Positions 39,145 to 50,600 of a stretch of 64,000 nucleotides of DNA are shown one piece after another (the first letter of the stretch is position 1; every line of letters starts with the position of its first letter). Position numbers and translations under genes: made by a program. This stretch comes from Pantanalinema rosaneae (GTDB taxonomy: Bacteria; Cyanobacteriota; Cyanobacteriia; Leptolyngbyales; Leptolyngbyaceae), in assembly GCF_050753385.1 (NCBI RefSeq), contig NZ_JBLZFZ010000021.1, positions 1-64,000 of the forward strand, given 5' to 3'. The notes under the pieces were generated by a model. The model worked only from the letters and a program-made list of their open reading frames with translations. It was not told the origin of the DNA and did not search any database.

Positions 39145-40167
39145 TCAAGCAGGCAGGGAGGAAATATGCAGATTACCATTACCACCAACACGCCGATAGC
39201 TGTTGACATCTTTTGCATATTGGCTAATACCTTCTGCATCAAATTTGGCACTGGCCAGCCTATCCTGTATCCGCAACGGATCAGCTGCATTAGCCGCATT
39301 AATTGCCTCCTGAAAGCTACCGCCTAATACCCAGGTTCCTAAGAAGGCCGGGAAACTCAGGAGGGAGTCAGCATAGATCTTCTCGGATCCAGAGGCAACT
39401 TGGAAGCCGCCATCTAACCACTCATCGATATGGGATGCTCCATAGCAGGCGGTTGAGAATACCATGCGGAACTTACGACGGTACATCTCTGGAATGGATT
39501 TGAGCTTATCTGCCACCATAGCCATTGCGACCCCTTCATTGGGATAGAAGTAGATTCTGTTGTTTAACCCATGAGGTGAAATCAACAAATCAACCGCTTT
39601 AACTGATGATTTGGCTGCTACCTGCTCCAACTGATGACAAAGGTTTGAGAGGGTTGCCTGATCCTTCTCCAGCAAATGAACTTTGCCATAGTTTGGACCT
39701 AGCATTGTATTAGAAGCTAAACTGGCACCCATCTCTACTGCTTCATACAGCAGCTTATTGGCTCCATCCATTGCCTCGCTTAGGGTAATCAGGTGAATGA
39801 CTTCACGCTGAGTTTTGGTGACAGGAGGCGTGATAGGCATCACGATCGGAACTGATCTATTATCACCGACATGGAAGTAAGGACCCTTGTGGGCTTGCCC
39901 ATCGACTACCACACGAAACTCCAAAGCCATGATATCAGGTACTTCTTGTGTAAAAGGACCGAAGGGAGTGTCAAACCGGATAGTGTTTCGATCAATCCAT
40001 TCCTGTGATAAACCTGAAAATTCGCCGTTACCGTTGGTTTTCCCTTCATAGATTTTGTCGTTGCCGTTGCCGCCTTGGTCGAGGTCATAAATCTGAACTT
40101 GGGCATTGACGACAGGGGTTTGCATGTCGTTGTAGAAAACCTTTCCACCCAACGATAACCTAGACAT
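39145..40167 (-). CDS. Transthyretin-like / clan-CD-like cysteine protease
   Basis: The 340-residue protein starts with a beta-sandwich of the transthyretin type (about 1-110; GGKVFYNDMQTPVVNAQV, VQIYDLDQGGNGND). The second half has LLISPHG with His199 and FSTACYG with Cys241, the spacing of His and Cys in clan CD peptidases (caspase, CHAT, gingipain). AAGGAG precedes ATG 40167. It has no signal peptide. The N-terminal domain is of the same kind as those in the TcA subunit 2.3 kb away. Protease activity is inferred from these two motifs only. It is co-oriented with the lipase gene and probably co-transcribed. Confidence 0.6.
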   Translation of the reverse strand: MSRLSLGGKVFYNDMQTPVVNAQVQIYDLDQGGNGNDKIYEGKTNGNGEFSGLSQEWIDRNTIRFDTPFGPFTQEVPDIMALEFRVVVDGQAHKGPYFHVGDNRSVPIVMPITPPVTKTQREVIHLITLSEAMDGANKLLYEAVEMGASLASNTMLGPNYGKVHLLEKDQATLSNLCHQLEQVAAKSSVKAVDLLISPHGLNNRIYFYPNEGVAMAMVADKLKSIPEMYRRKFRMVFSTACYGASHIDEWLDGGFQVASGSEKIYADSLLSFPAFLGTWVLGGSFQEAINAANAADPLRIQDRLASAKFDAEGISQYAKDVNSYRRVGGNGNLHISSLPA

Positions 40168-40308
40168 AATTGTCTCCTTTGAACATATTTACAGAGTGTG
40201 TTAGTCGTTTATTTTGGTAAAGCACCCTTTTCCTACTACGTTGAGTCGTGGTAGTAAGCGTTTCAGCACTTCTAAACAGAGGTAAGATGCGTTGAGTTTT
40301 AGTTCCTT

Positions 40309-41235
40309 TTAGTGTTGAAGTGCAGGTAATGGAACATTCCCTTGTTGATTGGGTTGAAACCTTAAGTTGTGGAACAACGCCGCTTCGTATCGCTGAACGT
40401 CATGGTCTTTTACGTTGCCCCACATCCGAACTTCAGGCGAATCAAGGTCGAGTGAAGAATCGTAGGGACCCGCACCAGGAAATGGTAGGACACGAATGTT
40501 GTTTGTCTTACCAACATGGCGATAACCCAGGAACAGATCGTCTGGTAGCATGGGTACCAGATCCAGGGCATAGACATAACGCTGAACATTCATCCTGGCG
40601 AACAAGCGGCTAAATTGTTCATTGCCAATGCGAGGACATCCATAGGTGTAGAGCCCCTGAACAGGTATGCTTTGGGCTTGGAGGGTGATCGCAGTCAGTA
40701 CCGCCTGTGCACCACCCAGGCTATGGCCTGTCACCCAAATTCTCTGTTGAGATGTTCGATGCTTGTTCACCAAACGAATGATGTCGTCTCGAACTTCTTG
40801 AAAAGCATTCCAAAATCCTGAATGAACTTTGATGTCAGTACCAAAATCACTCATGGGTGCTTTCACAATGTTGGTGTTGGTTCTGATAAAGTCTCGGACT
40901 CTAGAACTCCAACTAGCAGAAAGTTCCGTACCTCGAAATACAACGATTATGACTTCGTTGTTTGACATAACAACGCCATCGGTGTCGTATTGATGATGGC
41001 TGGCAAGATCGCTGGCAAAATCGAACTGATCAACTCCTAAAGGACGGAACCGACCTTCAAAGGTTTGATGAACATTCCAAAGATCTGTCCAGTTGATACC
41101 TAGCTGATCAGGGAAGATCAAGCGACTGGCAACCATGAGTAAGTAAGCATTAACTCTGTCATATCCAGTCGCATTAGAATTGAATACAGACTTGAAACAG
41201 TTCGCTCCTCGAATAGGGGCAATCGAGGTCGTCAT
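40309..41235 (-). CDS. Class 3 lipase family protein
   Basis: The 308-residue alpha/beta hydrolase carries the nucleophile elbow VTGHSLGGAQA (Ser172), VVFRGTELS upstream as the oxyanion strand, and the segment YTYGCPRIGNEQF typical of lipase class 3, followed by DLVPMLP with the likely catalytic Asp and a final His near VKDHDVQRYE. It lacks a recognisable signal peptide. GGAG precedes ATG 41235. The gene lies 141 bases upstream of the protease-like gene on the same strand. A phospholipase effector is plausible given the STAND/CHAT neighbours, but the target is unknown. Confidence 0.85.
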   Translation of the reverse strand: MTTSIAPIRGANCFKSVFNSNATGYDRVNAYLLMVASRLIFPDQLGINWTDLWNVHQTFEGRFRPLGVDQFDFASDLASHHQYDTDGVVMSNNEVIIVVFRGTELSASWSSRVRDFIRTNTNIVKAPMSDFGTDIKVHSGFWNAFQEVRDDIIRLVNKHRTSQQRIWVTGHSLGGAQAVLTAITLQAQSIPVQGLYTYGCPRIGNEQFSRLFARMNVQRYVYALDLVPMLPDDLFLGYRHVGKTNNIRVLPFPGAGPYDSSLDLDSPEVRMWGNVKDHDVQRYEAALFHNLRFQPNQQGNVPLPALQH

Positions 41236-41728
41236 AGTAGAACTCCATTCTTGAGTAAGGTGTTGGAACTTAGCAGGTTGAGTTATGGAGCAGCCTGAAG
41301 TTTTGCACTCTTAGGTTTGACAATTTCACTATCGCCAGTGGAGTTGCCCCTAAGAAACCTCAGGTGTGAAACATCTGAAAGCCTTGAAGCAAAGAAACTG
41401 AGAACTTCAGGGAAAATAATTTACTTCAGTGATCCCCCAAGTTCTTTAAGAAGGCTATGAAGAAGCTGATCTTGACTAACTATTACAGGTAAAATGGCTA
41501 CCTTTCTTCTTAAAGCTTTTGTGATACGGCAAATACAATAGCTGAGTTTGCAACTGCTGCTTGATATGTTTTACTCAAATCTGTAAAGTCTCTTTAACGA
41601 ATGAGTTTTAGTTAAAAACTTTGAATAATTTTGGTATTATGCTTCAGATAGAAAATTCTTTGGAATAGGCACGTCCTGTACGGCAGCTACCAATCTCTAA
41701 CCTATTGCCCCTATAGGTAAATAGATCC
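41236..41728. promoter_or_regulatory. Divergent intergenic region
   Basis: This 493-base gap separates the lipase gene (minus) from the CHAT gene (plus) and must hold both promoters. I see no ORF and no repeat strong enough to call an operator. Confidence 0.4.
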
Positions 41729-43420
41729 ATGCATAAGATTAAGATCCTGATTCTGTCTGCGAATCCTAAGGATACGGATAAGCTACGCCTTGATGAAGAG
41801 CTTCGAGAGATTAAAGAAGCCTTAAAACTGGCTAAAAAGCACGACCTCTATGAAATCATTGTTGAGAGTGCTGTGCGGGTGGATGACTTACGACGCGCAT
41901 TGCTAGAATACACTCCCCAAATTGTCCATTTTTCAGGTCATGGGGGTGGGAGTCATGGTATTGCGCTGGAAAATAATTCTGGGAAGATGCAGCTCGTAAG
42001 CACTGCCTCTTTAGCCCGACTATTTAAATTCTTCAAAGACAACATCCACTGCGTTTTTTTGAATGCCTGTTACTCAGAAGTACAGGCAAATGCTATCTGC
42101 AAGCACATCAACTACGTGGTAGGGATGAATCAGGCAGTTGGAGATCGCGCGGCGATTGAGTTTGCCAAAGGGTTTTATGATGCTCTGGGAGCAGGGCGGT
42201 CGTTTGAAGAGGCCTATGAGTTAGGTTGCACATCCATTGATTTGGAAAGCATTCCTGAGTCTTCAACCCCTGTGCTTAAAATTCGGGAGGGACAGATCTC
42301 TGTACCACCTCCTACTCCACCTTCTGAAGGAGAGCCCAAGCTCCCTCCGGATCCCCCAGAATCATCACCTATTCCTGTTCCAGTTGCTCCCCTTGAAATT
42401 CCTGAGGGACAAGTCCCGTTAGATTCACCCTTTTATATTGAACGACCTCCCATTGAGGTGGATTGTTACGAAACCATTTTGCGACCGGGAGCCCTAATTC
42501 GGGTGAAGGCTCCCCGACAGATGGGTAAAAGTTCGCTGTTATCACGCATTCTGGACGCTGCTGCGCAGCAGGACTATGAGATAGCGGCGTTGAGTTTTCA
42601 ATCTGCGGATGCCAAGTATTTAACTGATCTCGATCAGTTTTTGAAGTGGTTTTGCGCCTGTATCACGAACGAGTTGGGATTGCCCAACAAAATCAATGAG
42701 TACTGGGCAGATGATTTCCTGGGCAGCAAGGATAAATGTACCAATTATTTTCAGCGGTACTTACTGGCTGAGGTAAAACATCCCCTAGCACTTGGGCTGG
42801 ATGAAGTGGATGAAGTTTTCAAACACCCAGAGGTGGCAGTCGATTTCTTTGGTTTGCTGAGAGCTTGGCATGAAAAGTCGAAAAATAATCGAGTCTGGCA
42901 AAAACTACGGTTGGTATTGAGCCATTCCAAGGAGGTTTACATTCCGCTGAATATTAACCAATCTCCCTTTAACGTAGGAGTCGCCGTTGAATTACCCTTG
43001 CTGACAACTTCTCAGGTCCAAGAACTGGTATTCAAACATGGGCTGGACTGGTCGAATGAACAACTTGAGCAGGTGATGAGTCTGTTTGGAGGACATCCCT
43101 TTCTGGTGCGGATGGCATTCTACCAACTGGCCAAGGGTCGAGTCACTCTGGAAACCTTAAAGCAGGTCGCTGCGACGGAGGAAAGTTTTTACAGTGATCA
43201 TTTACGGCGGCATCTGCTGAATTTAAGAGCCGATGATGCGCTATTTCTAGCTGCCAGAAAGGTATTTGCCAATCCTGGTCCCATAAACGTGGTACAAGTC
43301 GGTTCAGCTGAGGCCTTTAAGCTCCGCAGCATGGGAATTGTGAAAACAAAGGGAAATGATGTCATTCCATTGTGTACTCTGTACTGGCAGTATTTCTCAA
43401 ATCGTCTGGAGGTGGGCTGA
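41729..43420 (+). CDS. CHAT protease fused to AAA-like STAND ATPase
   Basis: Residues about 1-190 form a CHAT domain (caspase-like) with VHFSGHGGG (His71) and FLNACYSE (Cys114). A proline-rich linker (about 190-235) leads to an AAA_35-type ATPase that starts PLDSPFYIERPPIE with Walker A APRQMGKSSLL and Walker B LALGLDEVDEVF. The whole is 563 residues. CHAT-STAND fusions are sensors whose ATPase controls a protease in bacterial conflict or cell-death systems. The gene overlaps the next one by one base (TGATG at 43418), so it heads an operon with the AAA-WD40 and AAA-TPR genes. Substrate is unknown. Confidence 0.85.
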   Translation: MHKIKILILSANPKDTDKLRLDEELREIKEALKLAKKHDLYEIIVESAVRVDDLRRALLEYTPQIVHFSGHGGGSHGIALENNSGKMQLVSTASLARLFKFFKDNIHCVFLNACYSEVQANAICKHINYVVGMNQAVGDRAAIEFAKGFYDALGAGRSFEEAYELGCTSIDLESIPESSTPVLKIREGQISVPPPTPPSEGEPKLPPDPPESSPIPVPVAPLEIPEGQVPLDSPFYIERPPIEVDCYETILRPGALIRVKAPRQMGKSSLLSRILDAAAQQDYEIAALSFQSADAKYLTDLDQFLKWFCACITNELGLPNKINEYWADDFLGSKDKCTNYFQRYLLAEVKHPLALGLDEVDEVFKHPEVAVDFFGLLRAWHEKSKNNRVWQKLRLVLSHSKEVYIPLNINQSPFNVGVAVELPLLTTSQVQELVFKHGLDWSNEQLEQVMSLFGGHPFLVRMAFYQLAKGRVTLETLKQVAATEESFYSDHLRRHLLNLRADDALFLAARKVFANPGPINVVQVGSAEAFKLRSMGIVKTKGNDVIPLCTLYWQYFSNRLEVG

Positions 43421-46400
43421 TGGCTGCAACTCCTCCAAACTATACCTATCAGGTTGGTGGCAGTTTGCCTGTTGAGGCGCCAACCTATGTGAAACGCCAG
43501 GCCGATCGCGAATTGTATGAGAGCCTGAAGTGGGGTGAGTTTTGCTATGTACTGAACTCCCGGCAGATGGGTAAATCTAGTCTGCGGGTGCAGGTGATGC
43601 AGCAGTTACAGGAAGAGGGGTATGCCTGTGCTGCGATCGACATTACTTCCATTGGAACAGCAACGCTTACACCAGAACAATGGTATGGCGGCATTATTAA
43701 TAATCTGGTGAACAGCTTTGATCTTTACGATCACTTTCATTTGAGCGAATGGTGGATGAAACACCATTTACTATCGCCTGTGCAACGACTAAGCCAGTTT
43801 ATTGAGACAGTGCTACTCAAGGAAGTGGCATCGAATATTGTTATTTTCATTGATGAAATTGATAGCGTTCTTAGTCTAAATTTCAACCTGGATGACTTCT
43901 TTGCCCTCATTCGAGATTGCTATAACCGCCGAGCAGATCAACCGGATTACCGACGGCTGACCTTCGCCCTTCTGGGTGTATCAACGCCATCTGATTTAAT
44001 TCAAGATCGACGACGAACTCCCTTTAATATTGGACGAGCGATCGCTCTTATCGGTTTTCAACCCAACGAAGCTTCCCCCCTCGCCGCAGGACTGGCTGAG
44101 ATTGGGGATGCTCAGGTTCTGATGTCAGCCGTGCTGGAATGGACAGGTGGACAACCGTTTCTCACCCAGAAGGTCTGTAAGCTGCTTTGCAGTGGTAGAG
44201 ATACTCCTGCACCGGGAGCAGAGGCAGTATGGGTGGAAGAGATCGTGCGGCGACAGGTGATTGCCGATTGGGAAGCCCAAGATGAACCGGAACACCTGAA
44301 GACGATTCGAGACCGGATTCTATTGAGTGGAGATCGCCAAGTGGGGCGCTTACTAGGAATGTGTCAGCAAATACTACAGGAGGGCAGTATTGCTGCGGAT
44401 GGAAGCCCAGAGCAGGCAATACTACGACTGACGGGGTTGGTGGTGAAGCAGGCAGGAACGCTACAGATCTACAACCAAATTTACCAGAAGGTGTTTAACC
44501 CACAGTGGTTTGAGCAAGAACTGGGAAAGCTGCGCCCCTACGGGTTGGAACTGAATGGATGGGTGGAGTCGGGGCGGCTGGATGAGTCGCAATTGCTGCG
44601 GGGTAAGGCGTTAAGGGCGGCGCAGGCTTGGGCAGCGGATAAACGGCTGGATGACGTGGATTATCAGTTTTTGGCGGCGAGCCAGGAAGTTGAGCAGCGG
44701 GAAGTTGAGCGAAGTTTGGAGGTAGAGAGGAAGGAAAGGACGGTTCTAGCGGAGGCGAATCGAAAGGCTAGGCAACGAATTCAGTTTGGCTCCGTAATTT
44801 TGCTGGGTTCTATAGTTGCAGCAGTCATCACTGGACTTTGGGCGAATAGAACTCTGTTTCGAGTACAAGAAGTAGCACGCTTAGAACGAGCTGGAACAGA
44901 GGCTCTAAATCAATTCCAATATAACCAGATAGATGGACTAATTTCGGCGATGAGAGCAGTTCAGGATTTAGAGGCTTTGCCAGGTTTTCGTCATTTATCA
45001 GGTAGTTACCGTCCCGTTAGCCCAGTCTCCTCATTACAGGAAATCTTATTCCAAGTCAACGAGAAAAATCGATTTGAAGGACACCATGAGCGTGTATGGA
45101 GTGCTAGCTTTAGCCCTGATGGACAGCATTTTGTGACTGCAGCAGGAGATGGCATAGTCCGTTTGTGGAATCTCGATGGTAGCTTGGTTAAGCAATTCAA
45201 AGGGCATGACCAAGTAATCTACGGTGTTGCTTTTAGTCCTGATGGTAAACAAATAGCTACTGCCTCAGGAGATGGGACTGCTCGTCTCTGGACGCTTAAT
45301 GGCAAGCTATTACGAAAATTTCAAAAACATCAAAAACATATTAGCAGTATAGCTTTCGACCTAAACGGACAACATATAATAACAGGCTCAGCAGATGGCA
45401 CTGCTCGTTTATGGAATCTTGACGGTACGCTAGCACAAGAGTACAAAGGACACGAAGGCTGGGTTAATGCACTCAGTGTTAGTCCGGATGGGAAACAGTT
45501 TGTTACTGCCTCATCGGATGGAGCAGCTAGACTCTGGAATTGGAACGGTTCTCTAGTACGTGAAATCAAAGTTTCTAATGAACCTGTAAGAGATATCAAT
45601 TTTCGTCCTGATGGCAAACAAATTGCGACAGCTTCAGAAGATCGAGTTGCTCGGATATGGAACTTAGATGGAAAATTAATTCAGGAACTCAAAGGGCATC
45701 AAGGATCAATATTTACTGTTAGTTTCAGCCCTGATGGCAAACAAGTTGCGACAGGAGCATATGATGGTGTTGCTAGATTATGGGCTCTAGATGGAAGCCT
45801 TGAGAACGAGTTTAAGGGACATATAAACTTTATTAACGATATTACTTTTAGCCGCAATGGAAAGTACATTTTAACTGCTGCTGCTGATAATTCAATTCGT
45901 TTATGGTCAACATCTACTGATGATTCATTAGTGAGAATACTTGAAGGTCACGAAGACGATGTAAGAAGCATTAAAATTAGCCCTAATGGAAAGTGGATAG
46001 CTACTGGAGACGGCAACGGTACAGTACGAATATGGGAATCTACTGGTTTGATGGTCAGAGAATTCAAGGCTCACAGTCAAGGTAGAATTGGTAGTATCGA
46101 TTTCAGCCCTGATAGTGAGCAGATATTGACTGCTTCGGATTTAGAAAGCACTGCTCATTTATGGAACATTAATGGTTCTCTAATACGAAAATTCAATCGA
46201 CCTTATCGAAAAAATGTATCTGAAATATATAGTGTAGCTTTCAGCCCTGATGGGCGATGGGTTGTGACTGGCTCAGCTAACGGGGCCGTCCATCTTTGGT
46301 ATTTGAATGGTGAAGTTAAAAAAGAATTTATGGCACATCAAAGTTGGATTAATGCCGTAGTCTTTAGCCCCGATAGTAAGCAGATCGCTACTGCTGCATC

Positions 46401-47532
46401 AGACGGTAAAGTCCGTTTGTGGACCTTAGAAGGTTCTTTGATCCAGAAATTCCAGGGACATGGTGGAGGAGTACGGAGCGTGAATTTTAGTCCTGATGGT
46501 CAAATGGTTGCTTCTGCTTCTATAAATGGAACTGCGTATATATGGAACATTAGAGGCTTATTTATGAGAGAACTTAAAGGGCATCAAAGCGGCATTGCCA
46601 GCATTAATTTCAGTCTCAATGGAAGCCAACTAGCGACAGCCTCGGATGATAGTATTATTCGCCTATGGGATCTTGATGGATCCTTACTTCAGGAGTTTAA
46701 AGGTCATAAAGGTCGTGTTTGGGCTGTGACCTTTACTCCAGATGGGAAGCATCTATTGAGTTCTTCAGCAGATGGAACTGGTAGAATTTGGAAGATTTTC
46801 GCGGGTGACACAGAGCGCTTATTGTCTGAAGGATGTCTTTATCTGAATGACTATCTCATTACGCATCCTGAGAATTTAGTTAACTTAGAAGCTTGCCAAA
46901 GCCCAGAAAGAATTGAAAAAGCAGCACCTTACTTAGTTGAAGTAGGTCAAACTCAAGCCAGAAACGGGAAGCTAGAAGAAGCGGTTAATACCTTCCGCCA
47001 AGCCCTCCTATGGAAGCCTAATTTGGGGATTGATCCAAAGATCGAAGCAGACAAACAATATGCTTATTTCCTGGTTAGTAATGGCGAAGAGCTAGTTCAA
47101 GACGGCAAAGTAGATGGAGCTTTAGCTGCTTTTGCAGAGGCTCAGAGGCGTAATCCAGACATCAATATAGATTCTTCATCCTGGAATACTCTCTGTTGGA
47201 ACGGTAGTCTCAACGGTTTTGCAGCTAAGGTTATCGATGCTTGTGAGCAGGCTGTTGCATTAGCTCCTGACAGTGCTGGCATCAAGGATAGCCGCGGACT
47301 GGCTAGAGTACTCACAGGTGATGCTAAAGGTGCAACTGCCGACTTCAAGGCTTTCATTAATTCAACAGCCGATGAAGCCTCGAAAGCGCGAAGACAACGC
47401 TGGGTCAATGCTTTAGAATCCTGGCTGAAAAATCCCCAACCAGAAACCTACCCCTTTACTTACGAAGCCCTGAAAGAAGGTAGGCATCCCTTCGCCCCGA
47501 AAGAGCTAGAAGCTCTGCGAGGAGGAGCATAA
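43420..47532 (+). CDS. AAA_35-WD40 STAND protein with TM segment
   Basis: ATG 43420 (GGAGG at 43408) overlaps the upstream stop, and I prefer it to an earlier in-frame codon. The 1370-residue protein begins with an AAA_35 ATPase (YTYQVGGSLPVEAPTYVKR; Walker A NSRQMGKSSL; Walker B IVIFIDEIDSVL), then a helical part, one membrane-spanning segment at about 453-480, and 14 WD40 repeats (about 550-1130), enough for two seven-bladed propellers. Several TPR-like helices close the protein. The architecture suggests a membrane-anchored ligand sensor coupled to a switch ATPase. Its first 100 codons are nearly identical at DNA level to those of the next gene. Confidence 0.85.
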   Translation: MAATPPNYTYQVGGSLPVEAPTYVKRQADRELYESLKWGEFCYVLNSRQMGKSSLRVQVMQQLQEEGYACAAIDITSIGTATLTPEQWYGGIINNLVNSFDLYDHFHLSEWWMKHHLLSPVQRLSQFIETVLLKEVASNIVIFIDEIDSVLSLNFNLDDFFALIRDCYNRRADQPDYRRLTFALLGVSTPSDLIQDRRRTPFNIGRAIALIGFQPNEASPLAAGLAEIGDAQVLMSAVLEWTGGQPFLTQKVCKLLCSGRDTPAPGAEAVWVEEIVRRQVIADWEAQDEPEHLKTIRDRILLSGDRQVGRLLGMCQQILQEGSIAADGSPEQAILRLTGLVVKQAGTLQIYNQIYQKVFNPQWFEQELGKLRPYGLELNGWVESGRLDESQLLRGKALRAAQAWAADKRLDDVDYQFLAASQEVEQREVERSLEVERKERTVLAEANRKARQRIQFGSVILLGSIVAAVITGLWANRTLFRVQEVARLERAGTEALNQFQYNQIDGLISAMRAVQDLEALPGFRHLSGSYRPVSPVSSLQEILFQVNEKNRFEGHHERVWSASFSPDGQHFVTAAGDGIVRLWNLDGSLVKQFKGHDQVIYGVAFSPDGKQIATASGDGTARLWTLNGKLLRKFQKHQKHISSIAFDLNGQHIITGSADGTARLWNLDGTLAQEYKGHEGWVNALSVSPDGKQFVTASSDGAARLWNWNGSLVREIKVSNEPVRDINFRPDGKQIATASEDRVARIWNLDGKLIQELKGHQGSIFTVSFSPDGKQVATGAYDGVARLWALDGSLENEFKGHINFINDITFSRNGKYILTAAADNSIRLWSTSTDDSLVRILEGHEDDVRSIKISPNGKWIATGDGNGTVRIWESTGLMVREFKAHSQGRIGSIDFSPDSEQILTASDLESTAHLWNINGSLIRKFNRPYRKNVSEIYSVAFSPDGRWVVTGSANGAVHLWYLNGEVKKEFMAHQSWINAVVFSPDSKQIATAASDGKVRLWTLEGSLIQKFQGHGGGVRSVNFSPDGQMVASASINGTAYIWNIRGLFMRELKGHQSGIASINFSLNGSQLATASDDSIIRLWDLDGSLLQEFKGHKGRVWAVTFTPDGKHLLSSSADGTGRIWKIFAGDTERLLSEGCLYLNDYLITHPENLVNLEACQSPERIEKAAPYLVEVGQTQARNGKLEEAVNTFRQALLWKPNLGIDPKIEADKQYAYFLVSNGEELVQDGKVDGALAAFAEAQRRNPDINIDSSSWNTLCWNGSLNGFAAKVIDACEQAVALAPDSAGIKDSRGLARVLTGDAKGATADFKAFINSTADEASKARRQRWVNALESWLKNPQPETYPFTYEALKEGRHPFAPKELEALRGGA
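43537..43712 (+). repeat. 176-bp exact duplicate shared with the downstream AAA-TPR gene
   Basis: Bases 43537-43712 are identical to 47722-47897, while sequence outside this tract differs at many positions. It covers the Walker A region of both ATPase domains and looks like a recent gene-conversion tract. Confidence 0.85.
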
Positions 47533-47601
47533 CGATTATGAACATCTATTGGTATCAGTTCACGATTAGTCAAAGTCTTGCCCTCTCTCAGGAGTAAGCA
47601 A

Positions 47602-50600
47602 ATGAACGAGCCCCCTCTCCCCAACTATGACTACCAGGTTGGTGGCAGTTTGCCTGTTGAGGCACCAACCTATGTGAAGCGCCAAGCTGATCGCGAATTG
47701 TATGAGAGCCTGAAGCGAGGAGAGTTTTGCTATGTACTGAACTCCCGGCAGATGGGTAAATCTAGTCTGCGGGTGCAGGTGATGCAGCAGTTACAGGAAG
47801 AGGGGTATGCCTGTGCTGCGATCGACATTACTTCCATTGGAACAGCAACGCTTACACCAGAACAATGGTATGGCGGCATTATTAATAATCTGGTGAATGG
47901 GTTTGATCTCTATACGGACTTTGATTTACGCAGTTGGTGGAAAGAGCAGGAACTACTATCGCCCGTGCAGCGATTGAGTCTATTTTTTGAAACAGTTCTA
48001 CTCCAGTTTATTCAAGAAAGTATTGTCATTTTTATTGACGAAATTGATAGTGTTTTAAGCCTCAGTTTTAATCTGGATGATTTCTTTGCGGTAATTCGCG
48101 ATTGCTACAACCGTCGTGCCGATCGCCCGAATTATCGTCGTCTCACGTTTACACTACTAGGAGTCTCCACCCCATCTGACTTGATCCAAGATCGGCGGTT
48201 AACGCCATTTAACATCGGTAAGGCGATCGAACTGACGGGATTTCAGCCCCAGGAGGCAAAACCACTGGAAACCGGACTGGCAACTGTAGGGAATTCTCAG
48301 GCATTAATGGAGATGGTGCTGGACTGGACTGGAGGACAGCCGTTTCTAACACAGAAGGTATGTAAACTGATTCGTAGTGCTGAAACAACCGTTGCTACTG
48401 GTGAAGAAGCTGCCTGGGTAGAGAGCTTAGTCCGACAACGCATTATCGAAAACTGGGAAGCTCAGGATGAGCCAGAACATTTGAAGACGATTCGCGATCG
48501 CATTTTGCTGAGTGGAGAACAGCAGATGGGGCGACTATTGGGCATGTGCCAGCAGATTGTGCAGCAGGGGTCGATTCCGGCAGACGGCAGCCTTGAGCAG
48601 GCAGCACTGCGGTTGACTGGACTAGTAGTGAAGCGAGGCAACACACTACAAATCTACAACCGGATTTATCGGGAGGTATTTGATCAGAATTGGTTTGAGC
48701 AAGCCCTAGAGCAATTGCGTCCTTATGCGACAGAACTAAATGCCTGGATTGCATCAGCCTGCCAAGAAGAGTCCCGACTGCTCCGGGGACAGACGTTACA
48801 GGATGCCTTAGCCTGGGCTGCGGGTAAAAGCTTGAGTGACCAGGATTACCAGTTCCTCAATGCCAGCCAAGAGGTTGATAAGCGGTTGGTTCAGCTTGCG
48901 CTCAATGCCCAGGAAGAAGCCAACCAGATTCTTGCTACAGCCAACCGTCAAGCCAATTTTCGACTGAAGATGGCGGCATCGGTGATGGGAGCGAGCCTTG
49001 TGGTAGCGGCACTGGCGGGATGGTCGGCAAGGAATTTCCAATCGGAGGCTATTGCAGCTAGACAGGATGCGAAGGTTGCCAAGCAGGAAACAGCTCAATC
49101 TCTCCAAGCACGAGATATGGCAACTCAGATAGCTAATGCAGAGAAACAACGTGCACAAACTTTGAAGCAACATGCAGATGCAGAAAAGAAAGTTGCTGGG
49201 AAAGCAAAGGCAGACTTAGCGCAGACTCAACAAGCTTTGAGCACCGCAAAAGTGGAGCAAGCTCGGATTGTCCAGCAGTCCAAAAAACAGGTTGAGGTGG
49301 CTGAGCAGGAGGTCAAGAATGCAGAACAGCGTGTTGCGACCGCTAATCAGGTAGAGCAAAAGGCTCAACAGGATGTGCAACGGGCAAACACACAATTGCA
49401 AAGCGCACAGACCCAACGGCAAACAGTTGAACGGGATCTGAAAGATGTTTGGGCGCTGAGCCAGGCTGAAACCCAAAGGTTACAAGACAAATCGGATGAA
49501 GCCTTAAAAATTTATGACCAAATTCTTAAACAAAACCCTAGTAACTCCTTCGTCCTTGTAGCCCGAGGGTTTGTTTATCTGGAGAAGGAGATGAATGAGC
49601 AGGCATTGTCAGACTTTCAGGCAGTGCTGGAACAATCACAGGATAACCCGATGGCATGGCTGGGTTTTGGACTAATCCAATATAGCCGTAAGAACCTGGA
49701 CAAAGCTATCTCAGCTTATCGGAGCGCCATTAAAATTGATCGCAGTTATGCAGCGGCATATTACAATTTAGGAATTGCTTTGTATGACAACCAGAACTTG
49801 GACGAAGCAGTTGTTGCATATCGCCAAGCTGTTGAATATGATCCTAATAACATCCAGGCTTATATTGACCTCGGAAACATATTAAGAGATAAAAAGAAAC
49901 CAGATGAAGCACTTGCTATCTATCAGCAAGCTCTTGAAAAAGAACCTACAAATATTTTTATACATATTTATATTGGATATGCTTTAAATGAGCAAAAGAA
50001 GTTTAGTGAAGCGATTGCAATTTATCAAAAAGCATTGAAACTACCGGATGTATTAGGTTCCCGAGTAAGCATACCCGTTCTCGCCTACAGTAGTTTAGAC
50101 AGCTCTCTATCTGGATTTAAAGGGACAAGTGATACTGGTAGCCCGTATCGAATTATTAATGTCGCCAGTAAGCAAGGGTTTAAAGTTAAAGCCCATGCCT
50201 TTACTTATCATGGGTTAGGAAATGTGCTGAGTAATCAGAAGAAGTGGGATGAAGCCATTGCTATGTATAAAAAGGCGATCGAGCTTGACCCAAACTTTTC
50301 TTATCCCTATAACAACTTAGGGCTTGCGCTGTATAACCAGAAGAGATTGGATGAAGCCATTGCTATGTATAAAAAAGCGATCGAGCTTGCTCCCAATGAT
50401 GCCTATCCATACAACAACTTGGGGAATGTACTGAACAAGCAGAAAAAATTGGATGAAGCTATTACTATGTATAGAAAGGCGATTATCCTTGATCCCAACT
50501 ATGCCGATCCCTACAACAACATCGGGCTTGTGCTGGATGAACAGGAGAAGTTTGATGAAGCTATTAGTATGTATAAAAAAGCGATTAAGGTTGATCCTAA

